Positions 14,001-25,150 of a stretch of DNA of 64,000 nt are shown here, one piece after another (position 1 is the stretch's first letter; each line of letters begins with the position of its first letter). The stretch lies in assembly GCA_023101725.1 (NCBI GenBank), contig JALJCO010001445.1, positions 150,184-214,183 of the forward strand, written 5' to 3'. Under the pieces are notes generated by a model. It saw only the letters and a program-made list of their open reading frames with translations, made no database searches and was not told where the DNA came from. The position numbers and the translations under genes are program-made. The stretch is from Atherinomorus stipes. Lineage: Eukaryota > Chordata > Actinopteri > Atheriniformes > Atherinidae.

Positions 14001-15305
14001 ACAATTACCCATGTCTACACAACAAAAATATGCAGACTGGCATGATTCGGAAAGTCATTGGACAAGTATGCCCTTGCCGTTAGATTAATAAAACTATTTA
14101 GGTCAAGGCTTAAAACATGACAACCTTTCACTGAAAGAAACCAGACATCGTTTCAACAGCAGTCTGCAGTTTAAGTCAATAAAAACTCACATAAGAAAGA
14201 CTTGAATTTAGGCTGCACAACAATGGAACAGAACTTCTGATTTAGTCTCTGCTGAGGAAATAATTTGCAAGAAAAAGCTTGTTAGATAAAGATTGATGTG
14301 GCTATGTTTATGGTTAGAAGATTTCCATCCTAAATCCCAGTCACCAGACAGAAACATATTCATTTGATATCTCTGGAAACTACAGATGTCATTTCAATGT
14401 TTCTGGGTAAAAAGCAGCAAAATAATAAGTAACATGCAAGTATTTTAAAGGAGTGTATGATCTGTCTACAACATTTACTTTAATCAGAATTTTCTTGTGC
14501 CATAAATTAACCAAATAGTGAGTAACCATGTTTCTATGGTGATGGATTTTAGTTCAATGGAAACTAAAAAAATGTATCCACAAAAAGTTTGTTTGGATTC
14601 AGGTAGTTTATTCCTGCTCTGAAGAAGATACAACCCTTTGGATTATTGGAAAACAATAATCCAATTACAATTCACTACAGTCTGATCTGGGAAATTATAA
14701 ACTCTCATAACTAACTAGCATTCTTCCAGATTTTAGATCCAATCCTAGATATTCCCACAAAATAAAGTTCTCCATTTTCTCTTGCTTATGTCCCCCACAA
14801 CAGCAGGTTTTTCCCCTCCTTGCAGTTTGGTTTCATCCAGGAAAACTACTTCTCCTTGTGAATTATTATAACAAGCAGGATTGCTTATGCTTCCATCCCA
14901 GTTTGTTCACATCAAACCAGTCGTGGAAATATGTCAGATTTGTGTTCCCTTTCTGTAGCTTTTCATAAATTATTTCATAATTGCTCTGAAAGGAAACCAA
15001 AGTAGCAATAACAAAGAAAAGTTATAGCAGATACTGCAGACAGTCTTATTGTGATTGTACAATATATGTATTCATATCAAACTACTTAATACGGGTGTGT
15101 ACCGAACCAACAGCACCATGTATCAAGTATCGAACAATACAGAGTTTTCAATTTATTTTATCAACTTGTCTTCTGACGATGAGCTCTGTGTTGAAAACTC
15201 AGTATTTACTTTCGACTCTTCGTTGGACTACATTCAGATCTAGTGTTGGAGTTACTGTGGTCTTAATGTTAAGTATGACCCGAATGGTAAGCCGTACCGT
15301 ACCAT
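11048..15305. other. Non-coding stretch, nothing recognised
   Basis: I searched both strands by eye for further trabd2a exons and found none. The minus frame at 11602-11799 and the plus frames at 12530-12730 and 13305-13553 are short and unrecognised. Confidence 0.45.
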
Positions 15306-15548
15306 ACTGTCTTCTTCCACTTATCTGGGATCAGGTCGTGGGGGCAGCTGCCTAAGCAGGGAAGCCCAGACTTCCCTCTCCCTGGCCACACCCACCAGCT
15401 CATCCTGGGGTAGACCCAACGTGTCCTGGGTCTACCCAGGGGTCTCTTTCCGGTGGAACGTGCCCAGAACACCTCACCAGGGAGGCGTCCATGCCCGAGC
15501 CACCTCATCTGGCTCCTCTCGATGCAGAGGAACAGTGGCTCTACTTTG
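15306..15548 (-). mobile_element. RTE/Rex3-like LINE, 3' end fragment
   Basis: On the minus strand the translation contains LFLCIERSQMRWLGH, GRLPGEVF and GRPRTRW, and ends with HDLIPDKWKK. This is the C-terminal tail of a LINE family abundant in teleosts. The same tail, about as diverged, recurs at 62740-63300. The copy is 5'-truncated and frameshifted, and its 5' side abuts the Tc1 relic near 15549. Confidence 0.8.
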
Positions 15549-16152
15549 ATAGAGTACTTCTCCACTTTTCTCCATTAATTCTTTCTTCAATGATATGAAG
15601 ACTGCCAGTACCACATAAAGAAAAACAGCCCACACCATGATGTTCCCACCTCCAAACTTCACTGTTGCTATGGTGTTTTAGGGGGTCAAGAGCTGTGCTA
15701 CTTCTCCTCCAAACGTGATGTCTTATGACATCAGAAGAGATCAGTTTTGGTCTCATCTGACCAGAGTTTTCCCAGAATGCCATGGGTTTTTCCAGATGTT
15801 GTGCTGCAAACTTCAAATGAGCATCAACATGCCTTTTTTTTTTTTTTTTTTTTTTAGAAATGGAGTCATGTGTGGTTGTTCTGACTCCTCTGTCTGAAAT
15901 CTTGCGTGGAGCACCTGGCCATGGCCGGTTTATGACGATGCCGTGTTCTTTCCACTTCCAGATGATGGCCCCATGGTGCTCACTGGAACTTTCAGAAGTT
16001 TAAAAATGCACCTGGAACCAATGCCTTTAGTGTGTTTTGAGATAATAAGGTTGTGTAGGACTTTAGACAGCTCTTTGCTTTCATCCATCATGGAATGCTT
16101 CTTGTCTGACACTTTAGTGATGAGAAACCTTTTTAAAGGCATCAATCGGGAC
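15549..16152 (-). pseudogene. Tc1/mariner transposase relic
   Basis: Minus-strand frames show the Tc1 pattern. At 15930-16145 an N-terminal helix-turn-helix part contains ESKELSKVLHNLI and a KLLKVPVSTMG-like segment. At 15541-15816 the catalytic-domain part contains AFWENSGQMRPKL, HHVWRRSSTALDP and EVWRWEHHGVGCFS. A poly-T run (about 15834-15855) sits between them. Frameshifts, stops and loss of the C-terminus make it non-functional. In intact relatives the protein binds the terminal repeats and performs cut-and-paste transposition at TA sites through a DDE catalytic triad. Confidence 0.8.
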
Positions 16153-16371
16153 TAAACCAGCTAATATAACTTTGCACTGATAGGGGACAAGATTACTTTC
16201 TAAATACTGACAGACTCCAGCTGCTTTATTGGCTTTCTATATCTTTTTGTCCCTCCATTTCCTCATGTGTTCAATAATTATTCCCTGTGTCATTTCACTG
16301 TATCACAAATAACTTCATTTATGTACATAAATGTTAGGATTTCTTTGTATGTGTGCATTACTTGGGTTTAT

Positions 16372-17060
16372 GGATGTGACGATACACTCAACTCACAATT
16401 CGATATGGTTCACGGTTTTTTGTTCACGATGCAATTATCTCACAACTTTTTTTAAATCAAAATGAGCTACAGACAAATTATGACCAAATAAAATGATCTT
16501 TTATTCGTTAGAAAAAAATCTTAGATGTGCTTTCTTTACAGAAACTGTTTGTGTCCTCTTATAAAAAGTGCAACTTGAATGGAAAACATTTGCTTTCTTT
16601 AGTAACAGTCTCAGAAGTAAACCAGACTGGTGTGATTCACTATTTTAAGTGACAAAAGGTAACTAAAAAAAGAGGGCCTTTCTTTACAGAGACTCTGTTA
16701 AACACTGTTTTTGTGTCTTATTAAAAAAAAAGTGCAACTTTTAGGAGTTACTCTATATTATTATGTGAATAACTGGATTTTTAAAAAACAAATCCCACAT
16801 CAAAATAATATCAAAATGTAAAATCTCTTTAAATAAACAAATAAACTAATCTTTCCTCATACTGTGCCCTGTACCTATGCAGTGACGTACGTCATGAGAC
16901 TTGGCGTCTGATGTTGAATAAATGAATAACCAACCAGTGACTTTTTTTTTCAAGATAACACAACCTATTTCTAAAAAAAAAAAACAAAGAAAAAAACAAC
17001 ACATATCCTACTTTTCTCACATTACGATTAATTTTTTATGTCAACTGGTGCGAGTCATCC
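16372..17060. mobile_element. Probable hAT-type MITE
   Basis: The left end GGATGTGACGATACA and the right end (reverse complement) GGGATGACTCGCACCA are weak inverted repeats. Inside, a unit ending 'AAAAAGTGCAACTT' is present twice (about 16500-16575 and 16675-16742). No transposase and no clear target duplication are seen. Confidence 0.45.
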
Positions 17061-17334
17061 CATAAGCTGCTTTCAGACTTGCATTGCGGTACATGAGCGG
17101 TAAAGTCCATCTGCTCTTTAAATGGACTCGTCTTTTCAAACATGCCGCTTCGTTGCAGACTTATCGCGTCCCGCGTGCTTTCAGACATCAGGAAATGTTT
17201 TGGAAAAGTCAGCACAGCCCCAATCTCCCTTCAGCTCTGTCCGGAACTTGCGTTCAGCCAAAACGACGTGCCACAACATTTCCACTCTTATGACACGGGG
17301 ACCAGGCGGTACATGTCCGCTACATCCCCAAAGT

Positions 17335-17488
17335 ACTGTATAAATACAGGTAAACAAGCTATCTGAATAGATATATTTGCTTCCTCACATGATCGGATCA
17401 GTGATCGGTGATTGGTGATCGGTGATCCGATCATGTAAGGGAGCAAATATATCTATTTAAATAGCTTGTTTACCTGTATTTATACAGT
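17335..17488. repeat. Large hairpin: 66-bp arms, 22-nt loop
   Basis: The left arm 17335-17400 and right arm 17423-17488 are reverse complements at 62 of 66 positions, with no gap. The loop (17401-17422) is built from repeated GTGATCGG/GTGATTGG units. It may be a fold-back transposon end, since a GATCGG-rich hAT-like end lies at 18290-18376, but could also be an independent palindrome. Confidence 0.95.
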
Positions 17489-18249
17489 TCACTGAGTATC
17501 ATTAAAAGGACTTTTGTTTCCATTTTTTGTCCTGAACTGACTGAGATGAAAAGGTTAAACATCAATAACCTCTAACGGGCATTCAGGTTTAATCAGGACA
17601 AACCAAAATAATTTGAGCCAGTGGCACAAATAACAGCTCAACTTAAACAGTCATAACTGAAATTATCTACAGTCACAGTGCAAATGAAGGCAGTAATGCT
17701 GCTTCAGAAGTTGGGGCTCACATCTGATGATGTCATATCAGTGGTGACATCAGTGATGTCATATCAGAAGAACATCGACGTGAGAATGAACAACCCGCTG
17801 CAGCTCATGTAGTCCGGTATCGCTACAGTAGGCTGGAATATATTTGCTGTGGACGCATGCGTCAGCGTCAGGAGCATTTGTGTACATACCTGCTGCAGCA
17901 GGCGAGGAGCACGCGGCGGCCTCCGCGGTCTGGAGTCCTGTTATTTATAGTCTCTGATGGAGACACGGAGACAAACACTTGTGCTGCAACAGTTTAAGGT
18001 AAACTGTTGTTTGCGGAAATGCAGGAAATGCGCGGTGTCCTTTCAGTCTAAGAGCTGACATGTTTGCAACCGGCGTCGCCGGTCCTTTACGTGTGGCATA
18101 TTTGGGATTGTAAAAACTTTATTGTCCAGCACATAGTGACAGAACTCACGACAAAACGCCACGAAGACATAAAACACATACTAGTGAGTATGTGTCTAAT
18201 CTGCTCTGTTTGTTTACTTGTTTTCTAAGTTTAATTGGTGTAAATGAGA

Positions 18250-18376
18250 GTTTTACCGGAGCAGATTCAAAATGACAATGACGTCATTGATCGGATTGGT
18301 GAATGAAAAGTTAAGGACCGATCAGAAAATTAGAAAAAATGTGAAATATCGGCCGATCATCGGTGGAAAGCCTAGT
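18250..18376. mobile_element. hAT-type element end ('CTAGGCTTTCCACCGATGATCGG')
   Basis: Read on the minus strand, the segment begins CTAGGCTTTCCACCGATGAT and continues CGGCCGATATT, the appearance of hAT termini in fish. The opposite end is not clear. The CpG-rich block 17830-18240 and the palindrome at 17335-17488 may be internal parts of the same element. Confidence 0.45.
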
Positions 18377-18543
18377 TTTTGCCAACATCTGGTTGAAAAT
18401 TTCATGTCAATAGCACTAATAAAAATATATTTTTGGAGAAAAAAGTTGACGAGTTCAAAACTTTTTTCCCTGCTGTATATACCCCTACCCCCCCATCCCG
18501 GCTGGCCACTGTGTGTCTCTGAGGAAAGCACTGAGTACCACCC

Positions 18544-18579
18544 TTCAAATCAACCCACCGAGGAGTGGGTTGATTTGAA
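18544..18579. repeat. Perfect 15-bp hairpin with extended outer stem
   Basis: TTCAAATCAACCCAC (18544-18558) and GTGGGTTGATTTGAA (18565-18579) pair perfectly around CGAGGA. GTACC/GGTAC (18535-18539 and 18583-18587) extend the stem after an asymmetric bulge. No surrounding transcript signal is visible. Confidence 0.93.
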
Positions 18580-18587
18580 TGAGGTAC

Positions 18588-19385
18588 AAACTAGTGCAGG
18601 TTGCTGGGATGTTTTCTGAGAACTATCGAGATGGTGAGTTAATGGTTTTTAAATACACAACAATGCAACTTTTTAGTTTGACAAATGAGTTGTGTCCTAA
18701 ATGCTCATAATGACTTAAGAGAAACACAAGTTCCTACATCGAAGAAAAGGTTAAGAACCAAACCGAATCTACTACCCTCCTCTTATTTAAATCTAAAAAA
18801 TGACTGTTATGTTGCATGCTGTGTGTGTACCACTACTTCAAAGATCCCAGTTGAAAAACAAAATGAAGTGTCTGTTCAAACATTTGATTTAAAAAAAAGT
18901 CTGTAACATCAGCAGTCTTCAATTATTCTGTACATTCCCTAAACCTCCACTCAAAAAATGTCCAACAAGTGGTTTGATGAGGGTCCAACAAGGGCTGCTT
19001 TAAAATAACACCACTTAAAATCTCTGGGTGTTACGCTAAATGGTCAGAGCTAATCCTTTTAACTCCTGACCAGCATGAGCAGAAATTCCTTAATAATATC
19101 CAGCATGATTTTATAGAGACTGCGACCCTGAGACGTGTTTGTCATGCTGAAATGGTCTCCAAGGGGCAAAGAGGTGGATAAGAAGACTTAGGTGCACTTG
19201 TCTGAGAAACAAGGCTCCTTTTTCTAGTGATTGCAGACTTGAGTCATTAGGATCCATTTTTCTTTAATAACAAAGGACATGGGGAAGCAAGCAGCCCAAT
19301 GTTTATACAGCTGATTATTAACACCACACTGTTCTCCACTTGACTTAGCTGTGAGGAAAGAGGAAGAGAGCCTTCTTTTGCAAAT
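18588..19385. other. Non-coding stretch, nothing recognised
   Basis: A 73-codon frame at 18685-18906 has no recognisable domain. No repeat family is identified. Confidence 0.4.

Positions 19386-19421
<36 letters not shown>
19386..19421. repeat. (CA)n(TA)n microsatellite
   Basis: About 13 CA units are followed by TA units, directly adjoining the left end of the next MITE. Confidence 0.95.
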
Positions 19422-19423
<2 letters not shown>

Positions 19424-19624
19424 CTACTCACAAAAAGTTTGGCTTTTTGTATGATCTCAGAATAAATCTAAAATCCACTACAACATTTTCAGGTGAACTG
19501 AATTAAACTTTCGCTATACTTTTCAGTGCACATGTACATTGTTCAATGGTTAAATATTTATTCTGCATCATTCTGTTCTCGAAAAACCGAAAGTTGAATA
19601 TCCCTAACTTTTTGTGAGTAGCGT
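19422..19624. mobile_element. Tc1/mariner MITE (~200 bp)
   Basis: CTACTCACAAAAAGTTTGG at the left matches the complement of the right end, GCTACTCACAAAAAGTTAGG. TATA tracts flank both sides, consistent with TA target sites. There is no coding content. Confidence 0.85.
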
Positions 19625-19639
19625 ATATATATACACACT

Positions 19640-20014
19640 TATATATATGGGTTCACATATACTGTATTTGGAGATTAAAGGGTATAATTGTTTATATTAT
19701 GGTTATGTTATTTGTCTCTTGGGTGGAATATTTTTTTTTTGTTGTTGTTTGTTTCTTTTTTTTGCGTTTTTGTTTCGTATTTGTCATCGGAAGTTTCATC
19801 CTTTGTACCAATTTTTGCTGGTATAATATAGTATATTTCTTTGGTTCTGTCGTAGTTGACAAAATGTCATAATTGTAAGTAGGGTTAGGCAATTATAAGT
19901 TCAGAACTTCAGCCTAAACCCTTTCGGTCATGTTAACTTCAGTGAAAAATGTGTTGTGTATCTTCAAATGAATGAATTTGACCGAAGAAATAATAAAAAG
20001 ACAAAAAAAAAAAA
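19640..20014 (+). mobile_element. LINE 3' UTR with poly-A tail
   Basis: The final ~140 bp (TAGGCAATTATAAG...CTTCAGCCTAAACC...TTTCGGTC...poly-A) align by eye with the 3' end of the Jockey-type LINE at 56290-56425 (TAGGCAATATAAGC...CTTCAGCCTATACC). It ends in an A-run at 20003-20014. It is a severely 5'-truncated copy of that family, and the left border is uncertain. Confidence 0.65.
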
Positions 20015-20904
20015 TTGTGGCGCACTTCTTAATAGACGTTTGAAACGTTTGAGAAGCACCATATCACAAACCCGACTATGTCAAAAATAGGGGTTATAAA
20101 CAACAACAATGCCAATAAAGGTTATAACATGTTGTTTAAATTGTGTGTAAAGAGGTCTAACCAACATCAAGAACCAGCTGCCACAAAACAAAACAAGCCA
20201 TGTGTCCTCTCATCACCAGCATCTGGGCAAAGACACGACTCTGAAAGACTGCAGATGCCAGTCAAAACATATCAATTTAAACCTGAACATCTACTACCTG
20301 AAACTCTGAAAGAAGAAACAGTGAAATATACTCAAAGAAAGAAGAAGAATTAACCTTTTTGAGCTGTCTGGGCAAAAAGGCCCCTGAACACATCACAGAC
20401 CATCTAAGTGCCAGCTAGAGCCAGAGTTTGCAATCTACACCTCCAGAGGTGGGTACAACTTTTCACAGTGGAAAACAGTTTATTCACCGAGCTAAACATG
20501 ATGAATTGTTGTTGGGTTAAGGGTGTCAATGGATCCAACGGTGCCGACAGTGACATGCCAAAAACACAGGAGCCCCATGTGTTCACCAACGTTTCTAATG
20601 TTTCCAATGACCGATTGTCAGCTTGATGTATTATGTTTGTAAACTCAGCCAGCTCTAGGGGAGTCATTTCCATCATTCCTTACAGTATCAGTTACAACAA
20701 CCTGCTAATGTAAGAAAAAAGCCCAACCTTTAGAAAAAGGTGTCATTAGTTTAAAGAATAAGAATATTAGACCTTGCAGTCGCTTTCTGTTTCTGATGTC
20801 ATGCCAACTGATAACTTTATGGAGGGTCACAGTGAAAATACTGAGACAAAGCATGGGAGAAATGTTTACATCTCAAGCTTGAGCTCATAAAGTTTCAAAC
20901 TCAC
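20015..20904. other. Presumed start of trabd2a intron 2; no further exon seen
   Basis: This lies just 3' of exon 2 on the trabd2a coding strand. Short frames at 20078-20353 (+) and 20404-20676 (-) are unrecognised. A small self-complementary motif, GACGTTTGAAACGTTTGAGAAG, lies near 20034-20055. Confidence 0.5.
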
Positions 20905-21465
20905 CTGGGAGAAGTTGAGCCCGTTCAGTGGGTGGCATTGTTCCTCCACCTTCTCCACTGCTCCTGTTCTCTTCCTCATCCTCTCAGCCTCCTGGGCCAG
21001 GTACAAGTCCAGCACCGGCACTCCCCGTGTCTTGATGTCAGCCTCAGTTAATGAGTTGACCATCAACATCACCCAAACAGGTCGCTTTCTTTCCCAGTTC
21101 CCAGCAATGGCGTTGAAGAGGTAGTCTGCATAGAGTCCTTTCCCTCTCTGATCAGGAGTCATCCACGAGGGCATCATGAGTTTGACATATTCAAGGTGTC
21201 TTTTAAGTCTCCTGTAGATGTCTCTGGGGAGAACGTCCTGCAGGTTCTCACCTTGAGGCAGCAGCTGGCAACTGGTCAGAGCTGAGATGGTGTAAGGGTC
21301 TGTCAGATCCAGCTCAAAGTACACGATGTTGCTCTCCTGGAAGGCTTGCTTGGAATTTTCAGGGATGAAGTCCCAAACGCGTGTGTAGGGAACGTGGATC
21401 GTACCGTAGAAATATGAGGGGGGGTCGCGTTTAATTGTCCACAGAAAGGAGTTTAGGTCGGTTTG
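20905..21465 (-). CDS. trabd2a: trabd2a exon 2: TIKI-family Wnt-inactivating metalloprotease (partial)
   Basis: This 561-bp exon encodes 187 residues (36-222 with exon 1). It contains the hallmark TraB/TIKI segments [79 protein letters not shown] and [15 protein letters not shown]. The GTIH histidine (about residue 59) and YFELD glutamate (about 86) correspond to conserved metal-site residues of the family. The acceptor TTCCCTCAG|CAA and donor CCCAG|GTGAGT are good, and both are phase 0. TIKI proteins are type-I membrane, Co2+/Mn2+-dependent proteases that clip the amino terminus of Wnt ligands and so inhibit Wnt signalling (known for the family). The sequence looks intact. TIKI1 (trabd2a) is favoured over TIKI2 (trabd2b) by residues such as [10 protein letters not shown] and [13 protein letters not shown]. 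The second GxxH motif and the C-terminal membrane segment lie on later exons not recognised here. Confidence 0.95.
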
Positions 21466-22369
21466 CTGAGGGAAGAGCATGAATATTCATTATGACAAAA
21501 CATCTTAGTTATTTTTTTAATAAATCAGTTTAACTGATTAAACAGTCAAAAGATTCAGCATATAAAAAGACACTTTCAAATAATGCTTTCTTGTTAAAAG
21601 GTAAAAAAAAATCAATGTGAAAGCCAACCTAAAAGAGAAAAACTGTAAATCCAAACGTTTACAAAGCTTGAATTTGTGAGCAATTCCTGATTATTAAATT
21701 TGTTGTAGTTTTTCAATGCTCGATTTATTGTAGAGGCACTTCATCAACCTCAAGTCAGAAACACATGAAAGACACGCAAGAGAGGAAGGGGCTGAATTTA
21801 CAGTTACTTTACAACCAACACCGGGCTTGTCTGACACCAGCCACCTCTTTGTCTGTGTCAGAGTGTTTGTTAGACTGCTAACAGACTAATAATGACTTAT
21901 TAACAGGCCACTTAGAACCCAAGTGCCAAACAAACAATACACATGGCAGTGATTGTCAGACTATGGGCTGTTGCCCAGAATACTTTACCCTCCAGCTGTT
22001 CCTGAAGCTGATCTTAAATAGTCTGTATGACAAGTCTGAAGAAAATCAGTCAAAAAGAAGCTGGTGATTTACCATTTGAGGGGAAAAGTAAGAAAAATTA
22101 TTAGGAAATAAATAATTTTTTGTTAAAGCTTGCTTTGAAACTGTGCAGCATGTTACACTATGCCAATACACAAAATAGTAAATGTTTCAACATTTTACCA
22201 GTTCATTGACATGATAAATGATCAATAATATTTATTATTTCAGTTTTACATTTAAATATTCATTATGTAAGTTTAAAATAGCATTTGAATCAATAGTTGC
22301 ACGAAGCAGATTAAAGAAAGCAGAGGTTTTCTTTTTACTGCATGATATACTTTTATGAGTGGTCGTAGT

Positions 22370-22400
<31 letters not shown>

Positions 22401-22577
22401 TGGACAGCGTGTAAAAAGAGGTAAACAGCTTTAAATTAAGACTAATTCACTTTAACAGACTTTTATGAAGTTCTACAACATGCAAACTGGAAGAGGTGAA
22501 CAGATTAAACGCACTGTGGTTGTAACCAGCAACCTCTGCAACAGTTACTCACTGATTCTTGTTTCAAAATCACTTAC
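21466..22577 (-). other. trabd2a: trabd2a intron 1
   Basis: This 1112-bp intron is bounded by GTAAGT at its 5' end and TTCCCTCAG at its 3' end on the minus strand. It contains a (GT)n-G18 microsatellite at about 22366-22400. Confidence 0.85.
22366..22400. repeat. (GT)n followed by G18
   Basis: This simple repeat lies inside trabd2a intron 1. The G run is one of several long G tracts in this window. Confidence 0.9.
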
Positions 22578-22682
22578 TTTCCTGTTTAGGTCGCAGTTAG
22601 CGGAGTCCTTCAGCCTCCACTGGTCTGCCCGGACCAGCACTATGAGACAGGACTGGATGAATGCGCCCAAAGTGCCCCGCAT
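22578..22682 (-). CDS. trabd2a: trabd2a exon 1: start codon and signal peptide
   Basis: On the minus strand, ATG at 22682-22680 opens 35 codons ending in AAA|GTAAGT, a strong donor in phase 0, exactly matching the phase of exon 2. The peptide begins MRGTLGAFIQSCLIVLVRA, a plausible signal sequence cleaved before DQW, and continues to NCDLNRK. An in-frame TGA lies about 100 bp upstream with no intervening in-frame ATG, which fixes the start. Exon 1 is too short to stand out as an open frame; it was found from its context 1.1 kb upstream of exon 2. The first exon of TIKI genes is poorly conserved, so assignment rests on phase, signal peptide, orientation and spacing. Confidence 0.82.
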
Positions 22683-22988
22683 CGTAGCTCTCTCCAAACT
22701 CTGCACGATAGGCTGTGTTTGCTTCGCCCCAACGTGTTTGCAACAACTATTCCCCAGAAAGCATGGATGGCAAGTCCTATTTCCACAGCTCAGGCTCCAT
22801 GCGGTCGCGTAAAATGAGCTGACAAGTATCCGACAAACCGCCGGACAGGGTCATGTTGACTTGGAGCGTTGTGCACGCAGAGCTGCTGTTTCACGTGTGT
22901 TTGAGAGAGGGAGAGGTGGTCACTGGGGTTTTGTACAGGGTCACACCATCTTCTCACAGCTGGTCAGACTCCTTTTCCACTTTTCCTT

Positions 22989-22995
22989 CTTTATA
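22989..22995 (-). promoter_or_regulatory. trabd2a: Candidate TATA box of trabd2a
   Basis: TATAAAG on the minus strand lies in a GC-richer region about 310 bp upstream of the ATG. A start site near 22960-22965 would give a ~280-nt 5' UTR. An E-box CACGTG is at about 22894. This is predicted from position only. Confidence 0.4.
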
Positions 22996-24433
22996 GCGCC
23001 TATTTCCACGACGGGTTGTGAAAACTGCGCGAGTGGGAATAAAACAAAAAGTTAGCAGCGAGATTGATCCAACAGGTCCACGTCGCGTCAGCGCTTAAAT
23101 ACAAAAACCAGGATAAACGTCATCAAGTGTAGGCTTATCTATGTTCCCATGGCTTAGTCAGTGATTCTCAGCCAGGTGTGAGTGAATAAACAGCTCCGAG
23201 GAGTCTTGTTTTTCAGAGAAAAGTTTTAAACTCCAGCTTCACTTCACTCCGCTCGCGTGTCTGCTGAGTCTGCACCGTTTGTGCGTCTCTCCGTGTGTGT
23301 GTATGTGTGGTTGGGTGGGTGTCAGAGAGCATGGGTAACACCAACACTACCTACCCCCTTGGTCTGCATGCAAAACCCCACCACCAGCATCCCCCAATCC
23401 ACCCTCTCACACCCAGGCACGCATATAGCAGTAACTTGCACGCAGCGTAATCTGATTAAACATCTCCATGCCCGTCTGCATCCGAGTTATTCATGTCAAT
23501 AAAGTAAACCTGCATCCCTTTAGAGTTTAAAAAGCTATGATAATATAATATTTATATTTTAAGCTACCACTCCTCTTGATTCAATTAACACCATCATTAC
23601 CTCGTTATTGTGATGAGGGCTCTTGTTGTGGCTCTGCAGGAGGCCCGAAGACAATCAGGGATGCCGATAGAGATTCCGCGGGGACATTATCATGTCCCAG
23701 CACTTAATGCCTTACAAACTACATGCATTAGCATGAGAAAAACTGCGATAACGCTGTTTTACACGAGCCATCTGAGGACAGATAAAACTCAGCGGCTTAA
23801 GGTGTCTCACTATCATACAAGAATTTTTATCCTCTAATGCCTTTTGATTAGGCATGATTTTCTACAGATGGATTGTGTTGAAAACGCACTCTTTAGATTA
23901 GCTGGAATTTCAGTGTGAAGGCCAACCTGTGCCTAGTTGCTCTGATGCGGACGAAGTCCTGGTTAAGTGGGGGCCAGAGAGCCAGACGTCTGTATGAACA
24001 TAAACTGCTTGATGGCTGATGGTTTCAGCATCAGTCCGGGAAGAGCTCAGATCTCAGACAGCCTTTAAATAAATAGTTTGACTCGACAAGGTTTGGAATT
24101 CAATCATTTGCAAACCAAACCAGGACATCATGTGCCCGTTTTAGTTTGATAACAGAAAAACAAAAATCTTTAAAGGCAACACAACAGGAACTTCCTGGAC
24201 ACAGTTTTATCATCTGTGTTAATATGAAGACTTGTTTGTCATGGAGACAAATCCCACTATGTCAAAGCCTATTAGAGCTCCTCCTAGTGGAAACATATTT
24301 CCTCCAGACATTGGACACCTCACTAATCCACATGAAATCCTCTGAGCTCTAACTACAGTAAAGTGAAGCCATTCTATTCGGCAAGAGAGACCAAGAAGCA
24401 GGATGAGATGCGATGACAACTTTAAGGGTATTC
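22996..24433. other. Upstream region of trabd2a
   Basis: CpG-containing, non-repetitive sequence extends to about 23260 and probably holds promoter-proximal elements. Beyond that no feature is recognised. Confidence 0.4.
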
Positions 24434-24529
24434 CAGTGGCGGATCTAGAAAAATATTCATGGGGTGGCAAAGGAGGGGCAGGAATTTTTCAGGGGTGGCA
24501 ACTGAAGCAGATGATTACTGTGACAGACC

Positions 24530-24612
24530 GACAACCTGTCCAGGGTTTACCCTGTATCTCGCCTGATAATTACTGGGATAGACTCCCGTGACCCTGAATT
24601 GTACGAAGCAGT
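24530..24612 (+). mobile_element. L2-like LINE 3' tail
   Basis: GACAACCTGTCCAGGGTTTACCC...GGGATAGACTCCCGTGACCCTGAATTG...CAGAAAATGAAT matches the common tail of fish L2-type LINEs. A second short copy, 'AACCCTGAACTGGATAAGCGGTATAGAAAATG', is at about 61035-61066. Confidence 0.7.
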
Positions 24613-24634
24613 ACAGAAAATGAATTAATATATA

Positions 24635-25150
24635 CAGTTGTCCTTAAAATTATTCATACCTTCCAATTAAGGGCGGGAAAAAAAAAATCTGCTTCAGGTG
24701 AAATGAGTTGAAATTGACAAAAGTGATAATAACTAAAGATTCTATGAAAATAATAACAGTGATTTTGAATTGTGGTTTGAAAAAAATATCAAAACAAGCA
24801 TGATGGGGCTCTGAAGCAACACTTCGGACTTGTTGAGCAACACTTTGAGGCAATCAGGTATTTTCTGTAATGTTCAGAAAGACGTCTGCACCTGTTGACA
24901 GGTATGTTTGTCCTCTGTTCATGGGAATGATGCTTTAATGTGTCTGGGATAGTTTTGATTGTTTAGTTTTTTTTGTAAATATTGTTTTCCAACACATTTC
25001 AAATGCAATAAGTTATTAAGATAAATTATAATTTTGTAAATTTTTGTTTTTTATTAGTTTCTTTAGTTTGTTGTTGTTTAAATTAGTATTGTCAATTGAG
25101 TTAGCCTTTTTTTTTTAAATGAAGGGTGTGAATAATTTTGAGGACGACTG
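24635..25150. mobile_element. Tc1/mariner MITE flanked by TA
   Basis: CAGTTGTCCTTAAAATTATTCATACC (left) and CAGTCGTCCTCAAAATTATTCACACC (complement of right) are about 26-bp terminal repeats 516 bp apart. TA dinucleotides flank both ends (24633-24634 and 25151-25152). It is nested within the hAT-like element. Confidence 0.92.

Noticed and set aside
20078..20676. Overlapping small frames near trabd2a exon 2 as further exons
   Set aside because: The 91-codon plus frame is on the wrong strand, and the minus frame (90 codons) shows none of the TIKI motifs expected after exon 2.
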